Part shown: piece by piece, positions 10,201 to 21,006 of the stretch
Layout of the letters: each line of letters begins with the position of its first letter
Position numbering within the stretch: position 1 is the stretch's first letter
From: an uncultured Burkholderiales bacterium
GTDB taxonomy: Bacteria > Pseudomonadota > Gammaproteobacteria > Burkholderiales > Burkholderiaceae_C
Assembly: GCA_903832625.1 (NCBI GenBank)
Contig: CAILCI010000001.1
Span: 1 to 52,447 of the forward strand
Direction of reading: 5' to 3'
Length of the DNA stretch: 52,447 nucleotides
Program-made: the position numbers and the translations under genes
Notes under the pieces: generated by a model
What the model was told of the DNA's origin: nothing
What the model saw: the letters and a program-made list of their open reading frames with translations, nothing else
Database searches by the model: none

Positions 10201-10812
10201 CTGCTGGAGCGCAAAGCGCAATGGTTGCAGCTGCCCGAGCATCACCTCGGGCAATTGCAAGCGTGGATGACTCAGCTGTTGCAAACGCCTTTGCCTCTGG
10301 CAGGCCTAGGCTCTGATTTGCGTTTGTGCGATGTGCAACGCGAGCAACTGTGGGCCGAGATGGAATTCAATATTGAAGCGCACCAACTCTCGGCGCAACG
10401 CATTGACCAGCTCATTCAAGCCCACGTTTTACCCCAAGCCTCTCGCCCTGCGTTGCAAGAACGCACGCTCAACGGCATGTTGACGGGCTTCATGGATTTG
10501 GTGGTGGCACATGACGGTCGTTACTGGGTGATCGACTACAAATCCAACAAACTCGCGGGCTACAGCCAAGCAGAGTTGGCGCGCGCCGTGCTCGACAAAC
10601 GCTACGACGTGCAATACGTGCTCTACACCTTGGCCTTGCATCGTTTGCTCAAACTGCGCCTGCCCAATTACCACTACGAGCAACACATGGGCGGCGCGGT
10701 GTATCTGTTTTTGCGCGGCATTGACGACATCGGCGCTGGCGTTCACGCGCTCAGGCCACCGTTTGAGTTGATCGACGCGCTCGACAACGCCTTTGCAGGA
10801 GTGGCGGCATGA
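7198..10812 (+). CDS. recB: RecBCD subunit RecB (helicase-nuclease)
   Basis: RecB is the 3'-to-5' SF1A helicase and only nuclease of RecBCD. It processes double-strand breaks for RecA loading and degrades foreign linear DNA. In 1204 residues I see the Walker A motif EASAGTGKT at 22-30, the Walker B region ALVDEFQDTDPWQY near 395-408, IGDPKQAIYSFRGAD (motif III/IV) near 427-441 and the helicase motif VDEDMRLLYVALTRA near 805. The C-terminal nuclease has GFMDLVV and WVIDYKSNKL near 1100-1120, then QYVLYTLAL, with the catalytic Asp/Asp-Tyr-Lys residues intact. It overlaps recC and recD by ATGA at both ends. Confidence 0.97.
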   Translation: MSHTAQKLDALRLNLSGRQVIEASAGTGKTWTLAALYVRLVLAHLRPNAQPLLPSQILVMTFTEAATAELRERIRNRLRDAALWFDHSARGLPMPAGFEADAFLQALRQDYAQPQWPQCALQLSLAADWMDDAAIYTIHAWSRRMLSQHALDSRILFEQTHLDNAAELQLELVQDYWRTWLYPLSQDMLQELLPFLGNSPDHTLETLRTYWRKEERKPRAPRPEPAAPQDIGTERLSWKTRCNALAEQSRALWNEALLRDLQDNRIKGAQAKHYANWLEHLCQWVSDANTPPNIDVLARFGHSNLHTKAWPQLDAHAAFATQLDVYLSALAAPPDSQSALIEHAATTVAQSYREAKETRGAFDFSDLLQQLYHAVQMEDGRLSQAIRTQYPVALVDEFQDTDPWQYGSLDRIYDASACDASNAFIMIGDPKQAIYSFRGADLNTYLQARADALALDAQSLHTLNTNHRSSQGLVNAVNHVFKQIEAPFSPAQSASSIEFVEVEAAGKVAAFKRRQSAQNPSMTVWQMHDPEGEPVVRVGDYVHHTAHVFADHMAELLNAQDAQPGDMAVLVRGQAHADAMQAALRQRGIPSVYLSDRSSVYAAPEATDVWRLLTAMASPNQLANVRAAMASRLWCLQMDELQTLLNDEVQWNHWVEQFHEWHQLWQQRGVLPLLHSFMHTPILGASVAQRLLRSPEGERRLSNLLHLGELLQHASQSLQGIHSVVRFLELQIVQPPQDSDAQKARLETDAQCVQIITYHKSKGLQYPLVFVPFAGSFAFEKKAKAQLYDDDAQASDDSETTSSVDEDMRLLYVALTRAQHALWLGVAETKNDLSKEGKLSALSKLLKRQERGDLQKQLKALWDECPDISVAPMPEVRHILFAHALQSPEPQAALRPTRSHLSAWWTASFSTLTRGLVSLSSQDDKVDDALTDAQALDADTDSEQLPAFASTASNLWQSFPAGARYGTLLHDLLEWQSLHQWPAAQANAALTTGWQHTEWHKLLERKAQWLQLPEHHLGQLQAWMTQLLQTPLPLAGLGSDLRLCDVQREQLWAEMEFNIEAHQLSAQRIDQLIQAHVLPQASRPALQERTLNGMLTGFMDLVVAHDGRYWVIDYKSNKLAGYSQAELARAVLDKRYDVQYVLYTLALHRLLKLRLPNYHYEQHMGGAVYLFLRGIDDIGAGVHALRPPFELIDALDNAFAGVAA

Positions 10813-12578
10813 ACCGCTTGCAACACCTCTTGCCCAGCCCCACCGCCGACGCGGTGTTTGGCAAAGCCGCCACACCCTTGAGCAGTTTGGATTGTGCTTT
10901 TGCGCATTTCCTGAACAAGCAATTACCCAGCGACGAGCCACGCCACTTATGGCTAGCTGCGCTCACCAGCCACCAATGGACACGCGGTCACGCCTGCCTT
11001 GATTTGGCACTTTTGCACGAGCTGCCAGCGCAAGTCTTGGGTTGGACGCAAGAACAAGCCCAGCAACTGCCCGCCCAACTTGCACAAGCCGCCAGCACAT
11101 TGCCTTGGACGCACCACGAAACCAGCCCTTTGGTCTTGCACACCAGCACCGAGCATCGGCAAGGCTTGCTGTATTTGCGCCGTGCTTGGCGGGCAGAGCA
11201 AAGCATTCGCCAAAGCATTGCGCAGCGTTTGGCACAGCCACACACCATCGCAGCCGATCTGCAACAGCAGCTGGACGACTTGTTTCCCAATGTTGCCTCG
11301 GACGACATGCAGCGCAAAGCTTGCGAAGTGGCCGCCACGCAGGGCATGGCGCTGATCACAGGCGGCCCGGGCACGGGCAAAACCACCACCGTGGTCAAGC
11401 TGCTGGCCTTGTTGGTCAGGCAAGCCCATGCTGCGGGTCAACACCTGCGCATCCATTTGGCTGCGCCCACAGGCAAAGCCGCCGCACGCTTGAGCGAATC
11501 TATCCAAAATGCGCTGTCGAACGCGCTCAGCGCGGTGCAAGACAACATCCCCACGCACACACAAACCTTGCACCGCTTGCTCAACAGCAACAGCCGGCGG
11601 GTGGAGCCACTGGCCAGCGATGTGGTGGTGATCGACGAAGCCTCGATGATCGATTTGGAAATGATGGCGCGGCTCATGCAATCGGTCGATGTCAAAGCGC
11701 GTCTGATTTTGCTTGGCGACAAAGACCAACTCGCCTCGGTCGAAGCCGGCGCGGTCATGGCGCAGTTGTGTGGTGGCTCGCTTTTGCGCGAACAAACCGT
11801 CACGCTCACGCACAGCCACCGCTTTGACGCACAAAGTGGCATTGGACAATGGGCAAAAACCGTCAACGCCGACCACAACGCCAGCGCGGTCAACGCTCTG
11901 TGGGACAGCACTCCGCAAGGCTTTGTCTCCGCCACACACAACGTCACCCGCATCAGCGCCGCCCAACTGCACCACAGCGGTTTTGCGCAAGGTGTGCGCC
12001 AAGCGTGGCAGCCTTGGCTCGACCAGCTCGCGCCCCACCAACAAGGCCAAGCGTGCGACAACGCCCAAGCCCTCGCTTTGCTGCAAAGCTTCAGCCACTT
12101 TTGTGTGCTTTGCGCCTTGCGCGAAGGCAGCTTTGGCGTCAACCAGCTCAACGCCCAAATTGCACAGGCGCTGCACATGGGCGAAGGCGCGTGGTATGTC
12201 GGTCGCCCCGTCATGGTCACGCGCAACAACTATGCGCTGGACGTGATGAACGGCGACATCGGCATGTGCCTGCCCAGCCCACAAGGCGGCTTGCGGGTGG
12301 CCTTTGCCGATGGCGCAAACGCCGTGCGCTGGATCAACCCCTCGCGTTTGGACAGTGTGGAGACGGTGTTTGCCATGACGGTGCACAAATCTCAGGGTTC
12401 AGAATTCCGGCATGTTTTGCTGGTACTGCCTCCACAAGACGCCCCCGTCTTGACACGAGAACTTATTTACACAGGCATCACCCGCGCCAAAGAGCGCCTC
12501 ACCTTGTGGGCTCCTCGTGCCGAGGTTCTGATTCGGGCTTGCGGAGCACGGGTTTTGCGCAGTGGCGGTTTGGGTTGA
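10809..12578 (+). CDS. recD: RecBCD subunit RecD (5'-3' helicase)
   Basis: RecD is the 5'-to-3' SF1B helicase of exodeoxyribonuclease V. The 589-residue protein has an N-terminal RecC-contacting region, a Walker A motif (GGPGTGKTTT) near residues 185-194, a Walker B motif (VVVIDEASMID) near 273-283, LLGDKDQLASVEAGAV near 301-316, and a C-terminal motif VI (ELIYTGITRAKERL). FAMTVHKSQGSEF marks motif V. All are intact, and length is in the usual range. The start overlaps recB as ATGA. About 110 bp without an obvious terminator separate it from icd. Confidence 0.96.
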   Translation: MNRLQHLLPSPTADAVFGKAATPLSSLDCAFAHFLNKQLPSDEPRHLWLAALTSHQWTRGHACLDLALLHELPAQVLGWTQEQAQQLPAQLAQAASTLPWTHHETSPLVLHTSTEHRQGLLYLRRAWRAEQSIRQSIAQRLAQPHTIAADLQQQLDDLFPNVASDDMQRKACEVAATQGMALITGGPGTGKTTTVVKLLALLVRQAHAAGQHLRIHLAAPTGKAAARLSESIQNALSNALSAVQDNIPTHTQTLHRLLNSNSRRVEPLASDVVVIDEASMIDLEMMARLMQSVDVKARLILLGDKDQLASVEAGAVMAQLCGGSLLREQTVTLTHSHRFDAQSGIGQWAKTVNADHNASAVNALWDSTPQGFVSATHNVTRISAAQLHHSGFAQGVRQAWQPWLDQLAPHQQGQACDNAQALALLQSFSHFCVLCALREGSFGVNQLNAQIAQALHMGEGAWYVGRPVMVTRNNYALDVMNGDIGMCLPSPQGGLRVAFADGANAVRWINPSRLDSVETVFAMTVHKSQGSEFRHVLLVLPPQDAPVLTRELIYTGITRAKERLTLWAPRAEVLIRACGARVLRSGGLG

Positions 12579-12690
12579 AACTTTGTAATTTTTACGCAGG
12601 GGTGAAGATGTCAAAATAGAGGGCTGGGCTGGTCACAAGCCAACCCGACTTCGTTCCAACCTATTCCTACAGTTCTGAGAGAAGACAACC

Positions 12691-14928
<2,238 letters not shown>

Positions 14929-14949
14929 GCCTTTGCGCTTGCTCCCCAA

Positions 14950-14984
14950 AAGCCCTTTGAGTTTTAGGCTCAAAGGGCTTTTTT
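14950..14984 (+). terminator. Rho-independent terminator after icd
   Basis: A perfect 12-bp stem, AAGCCCTTTGAG (14950-14961) and CTCAAAGGGCTT (14969-14980), encloses a seven-base loop and runs into a T tract (14979-14984). It lies 22 bp after the icd stop and 20 bp before the ZorA-like start, so the downstream trio probably needs its own promoter or read-through. Confidence 0.9.
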
Positions 14985-15003
14985 CTTGCATCACAATAGC
15001 CCC

Positions 15004-16548
15004 ATGCCATTCCAACCCTACCTCGCTCAACTCGAAACGCTGGCTATTCCGCTGGCCATTGCGGGTTTGATCTTTGTTTTTTCAATTCTTTGCTTCGGTG
15101 TGTGGGCCGCGCGCTTGCGCAAAATTCGTCGCTCGGTCGATGCGCTCAACAAGCTACTAAAGCAACACAGCGGTAGCGCCCGCGAAGGGCTTGAGTCTGC
15201 ACAAAACACGCTCAAAGACAGCATATTGAAGTTCCTGCTGCGTGAAACCGAGGCCGGCTTGATCGATTTACCTGCCAGCGCACACAGCGCCGAATTGCAA
15301 AGCTACAGCTTTCGCCCTCATTCAGAAACTTGGGAGTTGCGCAGCTTGGCCGGCACGCGCCTGAATTTGGCCTTGTTTGAAACCATGCCCAATTTGTTGA
15401 TTGGTTTTGGGCTGATGTGTACCTTCATTTTCTTGGCGGTGGCTTTGCAGCAAGCGGGCTTGGCACTCAATGCGCTGGATGTGTCGGCGCGTCAACAAGA
15501 CCAAGCACTGCAATCGCTCATTGCCACGGCGGGCGGCAAGTTCATCACCTCTATTGCGGGCTTGTTTTGCTCGCTGTTATGGAACTGGCGCGCCAAGGTG
15601 GCGCTGGAAAACGTGCAGTCCAGCTTGGACACGCTGTGCCACACGCTGCGCAGCAAAATTCCAGACAACGCGGCAGAAGCCAGTGTGCGCCTGCAAATCA
15701 GCTTGTCACAAGATTTGCTGCACGAAAACCGTTCGCAAGTCGGCCAACTGCGTCGCTTTGAGGGCGACTTTGCCAATGCCATCGGTCTTGCACTGGCCAG
15801 CCACATGCAGCCCGCTTTCGAAAAACTGGCCGTGTTGGCCGACAGCATTCAGCACTCCAGCCAAAGCTTTGGCAATGCTGGCTCGCAAGCTGCAGGCGAA
15901 TTGAGCAAAGCCGGCGCTGTATTGAGCCAAGGCTTTGAGTCGGGCTTGGCGTCTTTCCACCAAGCCACGCAAGGCCTGAGCAGCACCATCGAGACCATCC
16001 GCGCCACCGTCGTGGAAATGGATGCCAGCTTGTCACGCTCGACCCATCACAGCAACCAAAGCGCGCTGCAAATGTCGGGCTTGGTGGACAACTTTGCGCA
16101 CGCCATGGCCAGCGTTCAAACCATCACCCAAGGTTTGCAAGCCACCGTCACGCAAATCAACCAGACGGCGGACAAATTCCAGCACAGCGCCAGCGCCATC
16201 GAAAACGCCGTCAGCCTACAACGCGCGGCGGCCAACGATTTCAAAGACGCGCTGGTTCCCATGAACCAAGCTCTGGGTCAAACGGTGCAAACTTTGCAAG
16301 ACAGCGCCTCCAGCGCCGACCAAGCCCTCGGCCATGTCAAAACCCATTTGCAAGAAGCACAAAAAGCACTCACCAGCACAGTCGATTCGCTGACCCAAGG
16401 CGTGGCCAGCTACAGCGGCCAAGTGGCTGAGTTGCACACCAAAATGGACCAGCATTTGGCCAGCGCCGTCAACCAACTCAGCGGCAGCATCACCAACTTG
16501 GAAGAAGTGCTCGACGAATTCATCGACGCCCTGCCCAACAAAGCGTGA
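15004..16548 (+). CDS. ZorA-like MotA/ExbB-family stator protein with long coiled tail
   Basis: The 514-residue protein has the build of ZorA, the ion-channel subunit of Zorya anti-phage systems. TM1 lies at about 14-35, TM2 at about 127-150 (ETMPNLLIGFGLMCTFIFLA) and TM3 at about 173-195 (GGKFITSIAGLFCSLLW). The Pro before TM2 and the Thr/Ser in TM2 (T140) and TM3 (T182, S183) match the polar channel positions of MotA/TolQ/ExbB proteins. Residues 200-514 are an alanine/glutamine/serine-rich helical tail with heptad-like repeats and no enzyme motif, much like the intracellular tail of ZorA. ATG 15004 was chosen; the frame also has TTG 14986, which lies against the terminator. The stop overlaps the next start (TGATG). 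A chemotaxis-like or ExbB protein is less likely, given the tail and neighbours. Confidence 0.75.
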   Translation: MPFQPYLAQLETLAIPLAIAGLIFVFSILCFGVWAARLRKIRRSVDALNKLLKQHSGSAREGLESAQNTLKDSILKFLLRETEAGLIDLPASAHSAELQSYSFRPHSETWELRSLAGTRLNLALFETMPNLLIGFGLMCTFIFLAVALQQAGLALNALDVSARQQDQALQSLIATAGGKFITSIAGLFCSLLWNWRAKVALENVQSSLDTLCHTLRSKIPDNAAEASVRLQISLSQDLLHENRSQVGQLRRFEGDFANAIGLALASHMQPAFEKLAVLADSIQHSSQSFGNAGSQAAGELSKAGAVLSQGFESGLASFHQATQGLSSTIETIRATVVEMDASLSRSTHHSNQSALQMSGLVDNFAHAMASVQTITQGLQATVTQINQTADKFQHSASAIENAVSLQRAAANDFKDALVPMNQALGQTVQTLQDSASSADQALGHVKTHLQEAQKALTSTVDSLTQGVASYSGQVAELHTKMDQHLASAVNQLSGSITNLEEVLDEFIDALPNKA

Positions 16549-17309
16549 TGGCTTCAACCATGTTCATCCCACGCCGTCGCCCCAAAGCCAGCCACGAATC
16601 GGTCGAAGAATCGGGCTACATGGCCTCGGCCAGCGACTTGATGATTGGGCTCTTGTTCATCTTCATCGTCATGGTCATGGTGCTGCTTGCACGCAAGCCC
16701 GATCCCGCGCCCGAGCCGCCGCCCGATCCACTGGCTGCCGTGGTGCAAGCCATTGGCAGTCGGCTGCAATCGGCGGGCGTGCCGGTCACGATCAACCAAG
16801 CCTCGGGCGTGATTACCTTGCCCGCCGATACCTTGTTTGCGCTCGGGCAACCCGACTTGCAACTCAACGGCCAAACCACGCTGCGCCAAGCGGCCGAACA
16901 ATTGCAAAGCATCTTGCCTTGCTACATCTATTCACAGCGCCACAAGTTGCCCAGCGACTGCCCGCCCAACCCGCAAGCGGTGGAGATCGAAACCGTTTTG
17001 ATCGAAGGCCACACCGACTCCGCACCCTTGCACCGGGGCGATTACACCAACTGGCATTTAGGGCTAGACCGCGCACGCGCTGTTTATAAAGTTCTCAATG
17101 CGGGTCTGATGCAAGGCTTTCGCAACGAACGCGAACAGCCCGTGTTTGGCATCAGCTCCTACGCCGATGAACGTCCGCAGAGCAAAATCGATGACGCGCT
17201 CAACCGCAGAGTGGAGCTGCGCTTTGTCTTGGCTTTTCAACCCAACGACAACAATGGCAAAGGCGCCAGCAGCACCCTCAAAAAGCTGCAAGAGAGCGTT
17301 CGCCCCTGA
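16548..17309 (+). CDS. ZorB-like MotB/OmpA-domain stator protein
   Basis: The 253-residue protein has one membrane helix at about 31-48 (MASASDLMIGLLFIFIVMVM) with an Asp (D30) at its cytoplasmic end, at the ion-carrying position conserved in MotB and ZorB. A proline-rich linker follows, then a C-terminal OmpA/MotB peptidoglycan-binding domain (VLIEGHTDSAPLHRGD near 144-159, NRRVELRF near 220-227). SASDLMIGLL is close to the ZorB helix start and unlike TolR/ExbD. The protein would pair with the ZorA-like protein in a 5:2 stator anchored to the cell wall. ATG 16548 overlaps the previous stop; GTG 16545 is an alternative. It ends 15 bp before the third gene. Confidence 0.78.
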   Translation: MASTMFIPRRRPKASHESVEESGYMASASDLMIGLLFIFIVMVMVLLARKPDPAPEPPPDPLAAVVQAIGSRLQSAGVPVTINQASGVITLPADTLFALGQPDLQLNGQTTLRQAAEQLQSILPCYIYSQRHKLPSDCPPNPQAVEIETVLIEGHTDSAPLHRGDYTNWHLGLDRARAVYKVLNAGLMQGFRNEREQPVFGISSYADERPQSKIDDALNRRVELRFVLAFQPNDNNGKGASSTLKKLQESVRP

Positions 17310-17324
17310 GCGTTTGAGCACTGC

Positions 17325-18764
17325 ATGAGCAAGCCACAATTCTTCACTCCGCTGCCACCCGATTTTGAGCAACTGGCTCTGGCCGCCAGCGCCAAACGCG
17401 GCACGGGCTTTGGCAAAGACCCGGATTTGCGCACGGTGGGCGAACGCACGTACAGCGCCTTTGAAGAAGTCAACTTCGCGCCCAGCAGCGAACAGCCTCG
17501 CCAGCGCGATTGGCGGCTCATCCCTTATGCCTTGTGGCTGTCTGAAGAAAAGGGCTTGGCGGAACACCCACCACTCGCCAACCATTACTTTGAAGTTGCC
17601 GTCCCCAACGCCTTGGCCACACGCCGACCGCTCAAATGGGGACGGGGCTTGTTGCACACTTATTTGCAAAACTTCAATCCGCAAAACGACGTGTTTGTGC
17701 AATTGGCAGGCGCAGCCCACGATTTCTTTTTAGACCCGCGTGTTTTGGGTGCACTCACCCAAACCGAGGCGTTTGGGCTAGAGCGCTTCATCACCACACT
17801 CGAAGCCTTGGATCCGCAACGCGGCCCCACCCAAGTTGCCAACGATATTTTGGGGATGCCCGCCGAAAGAACTTTGCGCGACTGGCAACACCGTCACGCG
17901 CTGGCCAACGGTTTTTGGCTCAACCCCTTTGCCCAGCAAGCTTTTGCCCAAGCACTGCTCGCCCCTGAGGAAGTTCGCGCCAGCCTGCCCTACGTCAAAC
18001 GACTTTGTGAATGGGCAGTGCACGACCCAGGCACTGCGATGCAACGTTTTCGTTACCCCACTTTTCGCGACGAATTTGCCTACAGCTTGCTCTCGCCGTG
18101 GTTCAGTCGCACGCCTCCAGCCGAACTGCGCCAGCATTTGCTGAGCGAATTGCTGCGCGTCTTGGGCGATCCGCGCCATGACCACGCGGGCTGGCTAGGT
18201 GTGCGCGAAGAAGCCATGGATTTGGCCAGTCGCTGGATGAGCGGGCGCACGATGGACGCATTTTTTGAAATCTTGCGCCACACCCAAGACGAGATTGGCG
18301 TCTACCGCCGTCGTTTTTGGGAAGCTTATTTTCAGGCCGGTCATATCGTGCAAGCCTGGGTCGCTTTGGGCGAAGAAGCTGCGCAGGCATTGCAAACCAT
18401 AGACCCCGAAGGCGCGCTCGGCTACGCCAAAATTTTGGGCAAGATTGCGCCCAACCAGTGCGTGCTCATGGTTCAAATGGGACATCTGCTGTTTTGCGAC
18501 TGGAGTCATCAAGGGCGATTGCGTGCTATTTCGGTCACCAGCAAACAAGCACCCAAGCTCTACAAACCCGAATACGAATTATTTGAGTTGCGCTTTCCCA
18601 CCACTTTGGACTTCAATCAAGGCACTTCGGACGACCCTGGGTTGCTCCACCTTGACTCACAAAACGGCGTTTGGCAAGACACGGCGAGACTGTTTATCGC
18701 GCAACACTTGGGAATACACCTAAGCTTGGCTGACCTCATGCCCAGCGATACTGCTCAAAACTGA
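17325..18764 (+). CDS. ZorC-like EH-signature domain protein
   Basis: This 479-residue soluble protein has no signal peptide or membrane helix. It resembles ZorC, the EH-signature protein of type I Zorya that binds DNA and works beside the ZorAB motor. Visible similarity: a middle helical region ending in GVYRRRFWEAY (about 325-335), then the core QCVLMVQMGHLLFCDWS (about 378-394), and a late His (H442) before GVWQDTARLFIAQHLGI. In the family an acidic residue and this His give the domain its name; here the acidic position appears to be Asp (D392) in CDWSHQG, not Glu. The N-terminal 200 residues (RDWRLIPYALW, LKWGRGLLHTYL) are helical and otherwise unrecognised. The usual nuclease-helicase partner ZorD is missing; acs follows after 98 bp. 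The assignment is from memory of the family, without alignment. Confidence 0.65.
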   Translation: MSKPQFFTPLPPDFEQLALAASAKRGTGFGKDPDLRTVGERTYSAFEEVNFAPSSEQPRQRDWRLIPYALWLSEEKGLAEHPPLANHYFEVAVPNALATRRPLKWGRGLLHTYLQNFNPQNDVFVQLAGAAHDFFLDPRVLGALTQTEAFGLERFITTLEALDPQRGPTQVANDILGMPAERTLRDWQHRHALANGFWLNPFAQQAFAQALLAPEEVRASLPYVKRLCEWAVHDPGTAMQRFRYPTFRDEFAYSLLSPWFSRTPPAELRQHLLSELLRVLGDPRHDHAGWLGVREEAMDLASRWMSGRTMDAFFEILRHTQDEIGVYRRRFWEAYFQAGHIVQAWVALGEEAAQALQTIDPEGALGYAKILGKIAPNQCVLMVQMGHLLFCDWSHQGRLRAISVTSKQAPKLYKPEYELFELRFPTTLDFNQGTSDDPGLLHLDSQNGVWQDTARLFIAQHLGIHLSLADLMPSDTAQN

Positions 18765-18802
18765 TATTTGTCAGCCTACGATAAGTCAGACCCTTGTAAG
18801 AG

Positions 18803-18827
18803 CCTCGCGCGACAGTGGCGGGGTTTT
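18803..18827 (+). terminator. Possible weak terminator after the Zorya-like trio
   Basis: CCTCGC (18803-18808) can pair with GCGGGG (18818-18823), including one G-U pair, across a nine-base loop, followed by TTTT. It lies 38 bp after the third gene's stop and before acs. The short stem makes it uncertain. Confidence 0.35.
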
Positions 18828-18862
18828 GATCATTGCCTTCCATAAAAGAGGAGACCGTTTCC

Positions 18863-20827
18863 ATGAGCGACCACCACATCTATCAGCCCTCGGCTGAATT
18901 CGTCAAACAAGCACACGTCGCTGGCATGGCCGCCTATGACGCCTTGTGCAAAAAAGCTGAGACCGACTACGAAGGCTTTTGGGCCGAACAAGCCCGCGAG
19001 CTCATCACTTGGAAAAAACCCTTCACCAAAGTTTTGGATGAAAGCCATGCGCCTTTCTTCAAATGGTTCGAAGACGGCACGCTCAACGTGTCTTACAACT
19101 GCTTAGATCGCAACATCGACAAAGGCTTGGGCGACAAAACCGCCATCATCTTTGAAGCCGACGGTGGCGAAGTCACCAAGATCAGCTACAGCCAACTCTT
19201 GGCCAAGACCTGCCAATACGCCAATGTCTTGAAATCTGTCGGCGTCAAAAAAGGCGACCGCGTGATGATCTACATCTCCATGTCCATCGACGGCGTGGCC
19301 GCCATGCAAGCCTGCGCACGCATTGGCGCCACCCACTCGGTGGTGTTTGGCGGCTTCTCCGCCCAATCGCTGCGTGACCGCATTGAAGACACGGGCGCTG
19401 TGGCCGTCATCACCGCCGACCAACAAGTGCGCGGCGGCAAGAGCCTGCCCTTGAAAGCCATCGTGGACGAAGCCATTGCCTTGGGCGGCTGCGACTCGGT
19501 CAAAAACGTGTTGGTGGTCAAACGCACGGGCGCAGACATCGCCATGACCGCTGGACGCGACCAATGGTTGGGCGACTTGGCGGCTAAACAAGCCACCACC
19601 TGCGAGCCAGAATGGGTGGGCGCTGAACACCCTTTGTTCTTGCTCTACACCTCAGGCTCCACCGGCAAACCCAAAGGTGTGCAACACAGCACAGGCGGCT
19701 ACTTGCTGCATGCAGCCTTGACCACCAAATGGACCTTCGATCTGAAAGACAACGACGTGTTTTGGTGTACCGCCGACATCGGCTGGGTCACAGGCCACAC
19801 CTACATCACCTACGGCCCTTTGGCTTTGGGTGGCACAGAAATCGTGTTCGAAGGTGTGCCCACCTTCCCCGACGCAGGTCGTTTCTGGAAAATGATCCAA
19901 GACCACAAAGTCTCGATCTTCTACACCGCGCCCACTGCCATTCGCTCGCTCATCAAAGCGGCCGAAGCCAATGATGCTGTGCACCCCAAGAGCTACGACC
20001 TCTCAAGCCTGCGCTTGCTCGGCTCGGTGGGCGAGCCCATCAACCCTGCCGCGTGGGAGTGGTATTACAAACACGTGGGCGGCAGCCGTTGCCCCATCGT
20101 GGACACCTTCTGGCAAACCGAAACCGGCGGCCACATGATCACCCCGCTGCCCGGTGTCACGCCCATGGTGCCCGGCTCATGCACGCTGCCTTTCCCTGGT
20201 ATTCAAGCGGCCATCGTGAGCGAAACTGGCGAAGACATGCCCAACGGTCAAGGCGGCATTTTGGTGGTCAAGCGTCCTTGGCCGTCCATGATTCGCACCA
20301 TTTGGGGCGACCCCGAGCGCTTCAAGAAAAGCTACTACCCCGACGACTTCAAAGGCAAGTACTACTTGGCAGGCGACGGCGCGATTCGCGACGAAAAAAC
20401 TGGCTACTTCACCATCACCGGCCGCATTGACGATGTGTTGAACGTCTCCGGCCACCGCATGGGCACGATGGAAATTGAATCTGCCTTGGTGAGCTGCACC
20501 GAGCTGGTGGCCGAAGCCGCCGTGGTGGGTCGTCCCGACGACACCACGGGCGAAGCCATCTGCGCATTCGTGGTCTTGAAGCGTCCTCGTCCAGTCGGCG
20601 ACGAAGCCAAAGCCATCGCCAAAATTTTGCGCGACCATGTGGGCAAAGAAATTGGCCCGATTGCCAAACCCAAAGACATCCGCTTTGGCGACAACTTGCC
20701 CAAAACCCGCTCTGGCAAAATCATGCGTCGTTTGTTGCGTTCACTGGCGAAAAACGAAGCCATCACGCAAGACACCTCAACGCTTGAAAACCCAGCGATC
20801 TTGGATCAGTTGACGGACAACCACTGA
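18863..20827 (+). CDS. acs: Acetyl-CoA synthetase (AMP-forming)
   Basis: Acs converts acetate, ATP and CoA to acetyl-CoA through acetyl-AMP, the high-affinity acetate assimilation route. The 654-residue protein shows the ANL-superfamily motifs: [15 protein letters not shown] near 262-276 (P-loop-like A3), [13 protein letters not shown] near 413-425 (A5) and [18 protein letters not shown] near 526-543. The C-terminal [11 protein letters not shown] carries the catalytic Lys, which is usually controlled by acetylation. The start at 18863 (MSDHHIYQP) has GAGGAG about ten bases upstream, which favours it over the in-frame ATG at 18833. It is likely a single-gene unit: a hairpin terminator follows. 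Confidence 0.97.
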   Translation: MSDHHIYQPSAEFVKQAHVAGMAAYDALCKKAETDYEGFWAEQARELITWKKPFTKVLDESHAPFFKWFEDGTLNVSYNCLDRNIDKGLGDKTAIIFEADGGEVTKISYSQLLAKTCQYANVLKSVGVKKGDRVMIYISMSIDGVAAMQACARIGATHSVVFGGFSAQSLRDRIEDTGAVAVITADQQVRGGKSLPLKAIVDEAIALGGCDSVKNVLVVKRTGADIAMTAGRDQWLGDLAAKQATTCEPEWVGAEHPLFLLYTSGSTGKPKGVQHSTGGYLLHAALTTKWTFDLKDNDVFWCTADIGWVTGHTYITYGPLALGGTEIVFEGVPTFPDAGRFWKMIQDHKVSIFYTAPTAIRSLIKAAEANDAVHPKSYDLSSLRLLGSVGEPINPAAWEWYYKHVGGSRCPIVDTFWQTETGGHMITPLPGVTPMVPGSCTLPFPGIQAAIVSETGEDMPNGQGGILVVKRPWPSMIRTIWGDPERFKKSYYPDDFKGKYYLAGDGAIRDEKTGYFTITGRIDDVLNVSGHRMGTMEIESALVSCTELVAEAAVVGRPDDTTGEAICAFVVLKRPRPVGDEAKAIAKILRDHVGKEIGPIAKPKDIRFGDNLPKTRSGKIMRRLLRSLAKNEAITQDTSTLENPAILDQLTDNH

Positions 20828-20851
20828 TCTTTGATTTGAAGATCTGACAAC

Positions 20852-20880
20852 ACAAACCCCGCTAGATGCGGGGTTTGTTA
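20852..20880 (+). terminator. Rho-independent terminator after acs
   Basis: A perfect 11-bp stem, ACAAACCCCGC (20852-20862) and GCGGGGTTTGT (20868-20878), has a five-base loop TAGAT and is followed by a short T-rich run (TTATTTG). It lies 25 bp after the acs stop. Confidence 0.85.
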
Positions 20881-21006
20881 TTTGCGGGCTGAGCCACAGA
20901 GCACGACTCACGCAAGATGCTTACCTTACTTTCTTTTACAGCATCAAACCCCATTAGCATTCGTTTTTACACTTCCGCCAAAGCCTATATAGGCGCCACT
21001 TTCCCT

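Noticed and set aside
10953-12386. 477-codon minus-strand frame over recD
   Set aside because: A long antisense frame typical of GC-rich coding DNA. The plus frame carries all the RecD motifs.
3755-12578. recBCD counted as part of a defence island with the Zorya-like trio
   Set aside because: recBCD is a core repair operon; icd and a strong terminator separate it from the trio. Nearness alone is weak evidence.
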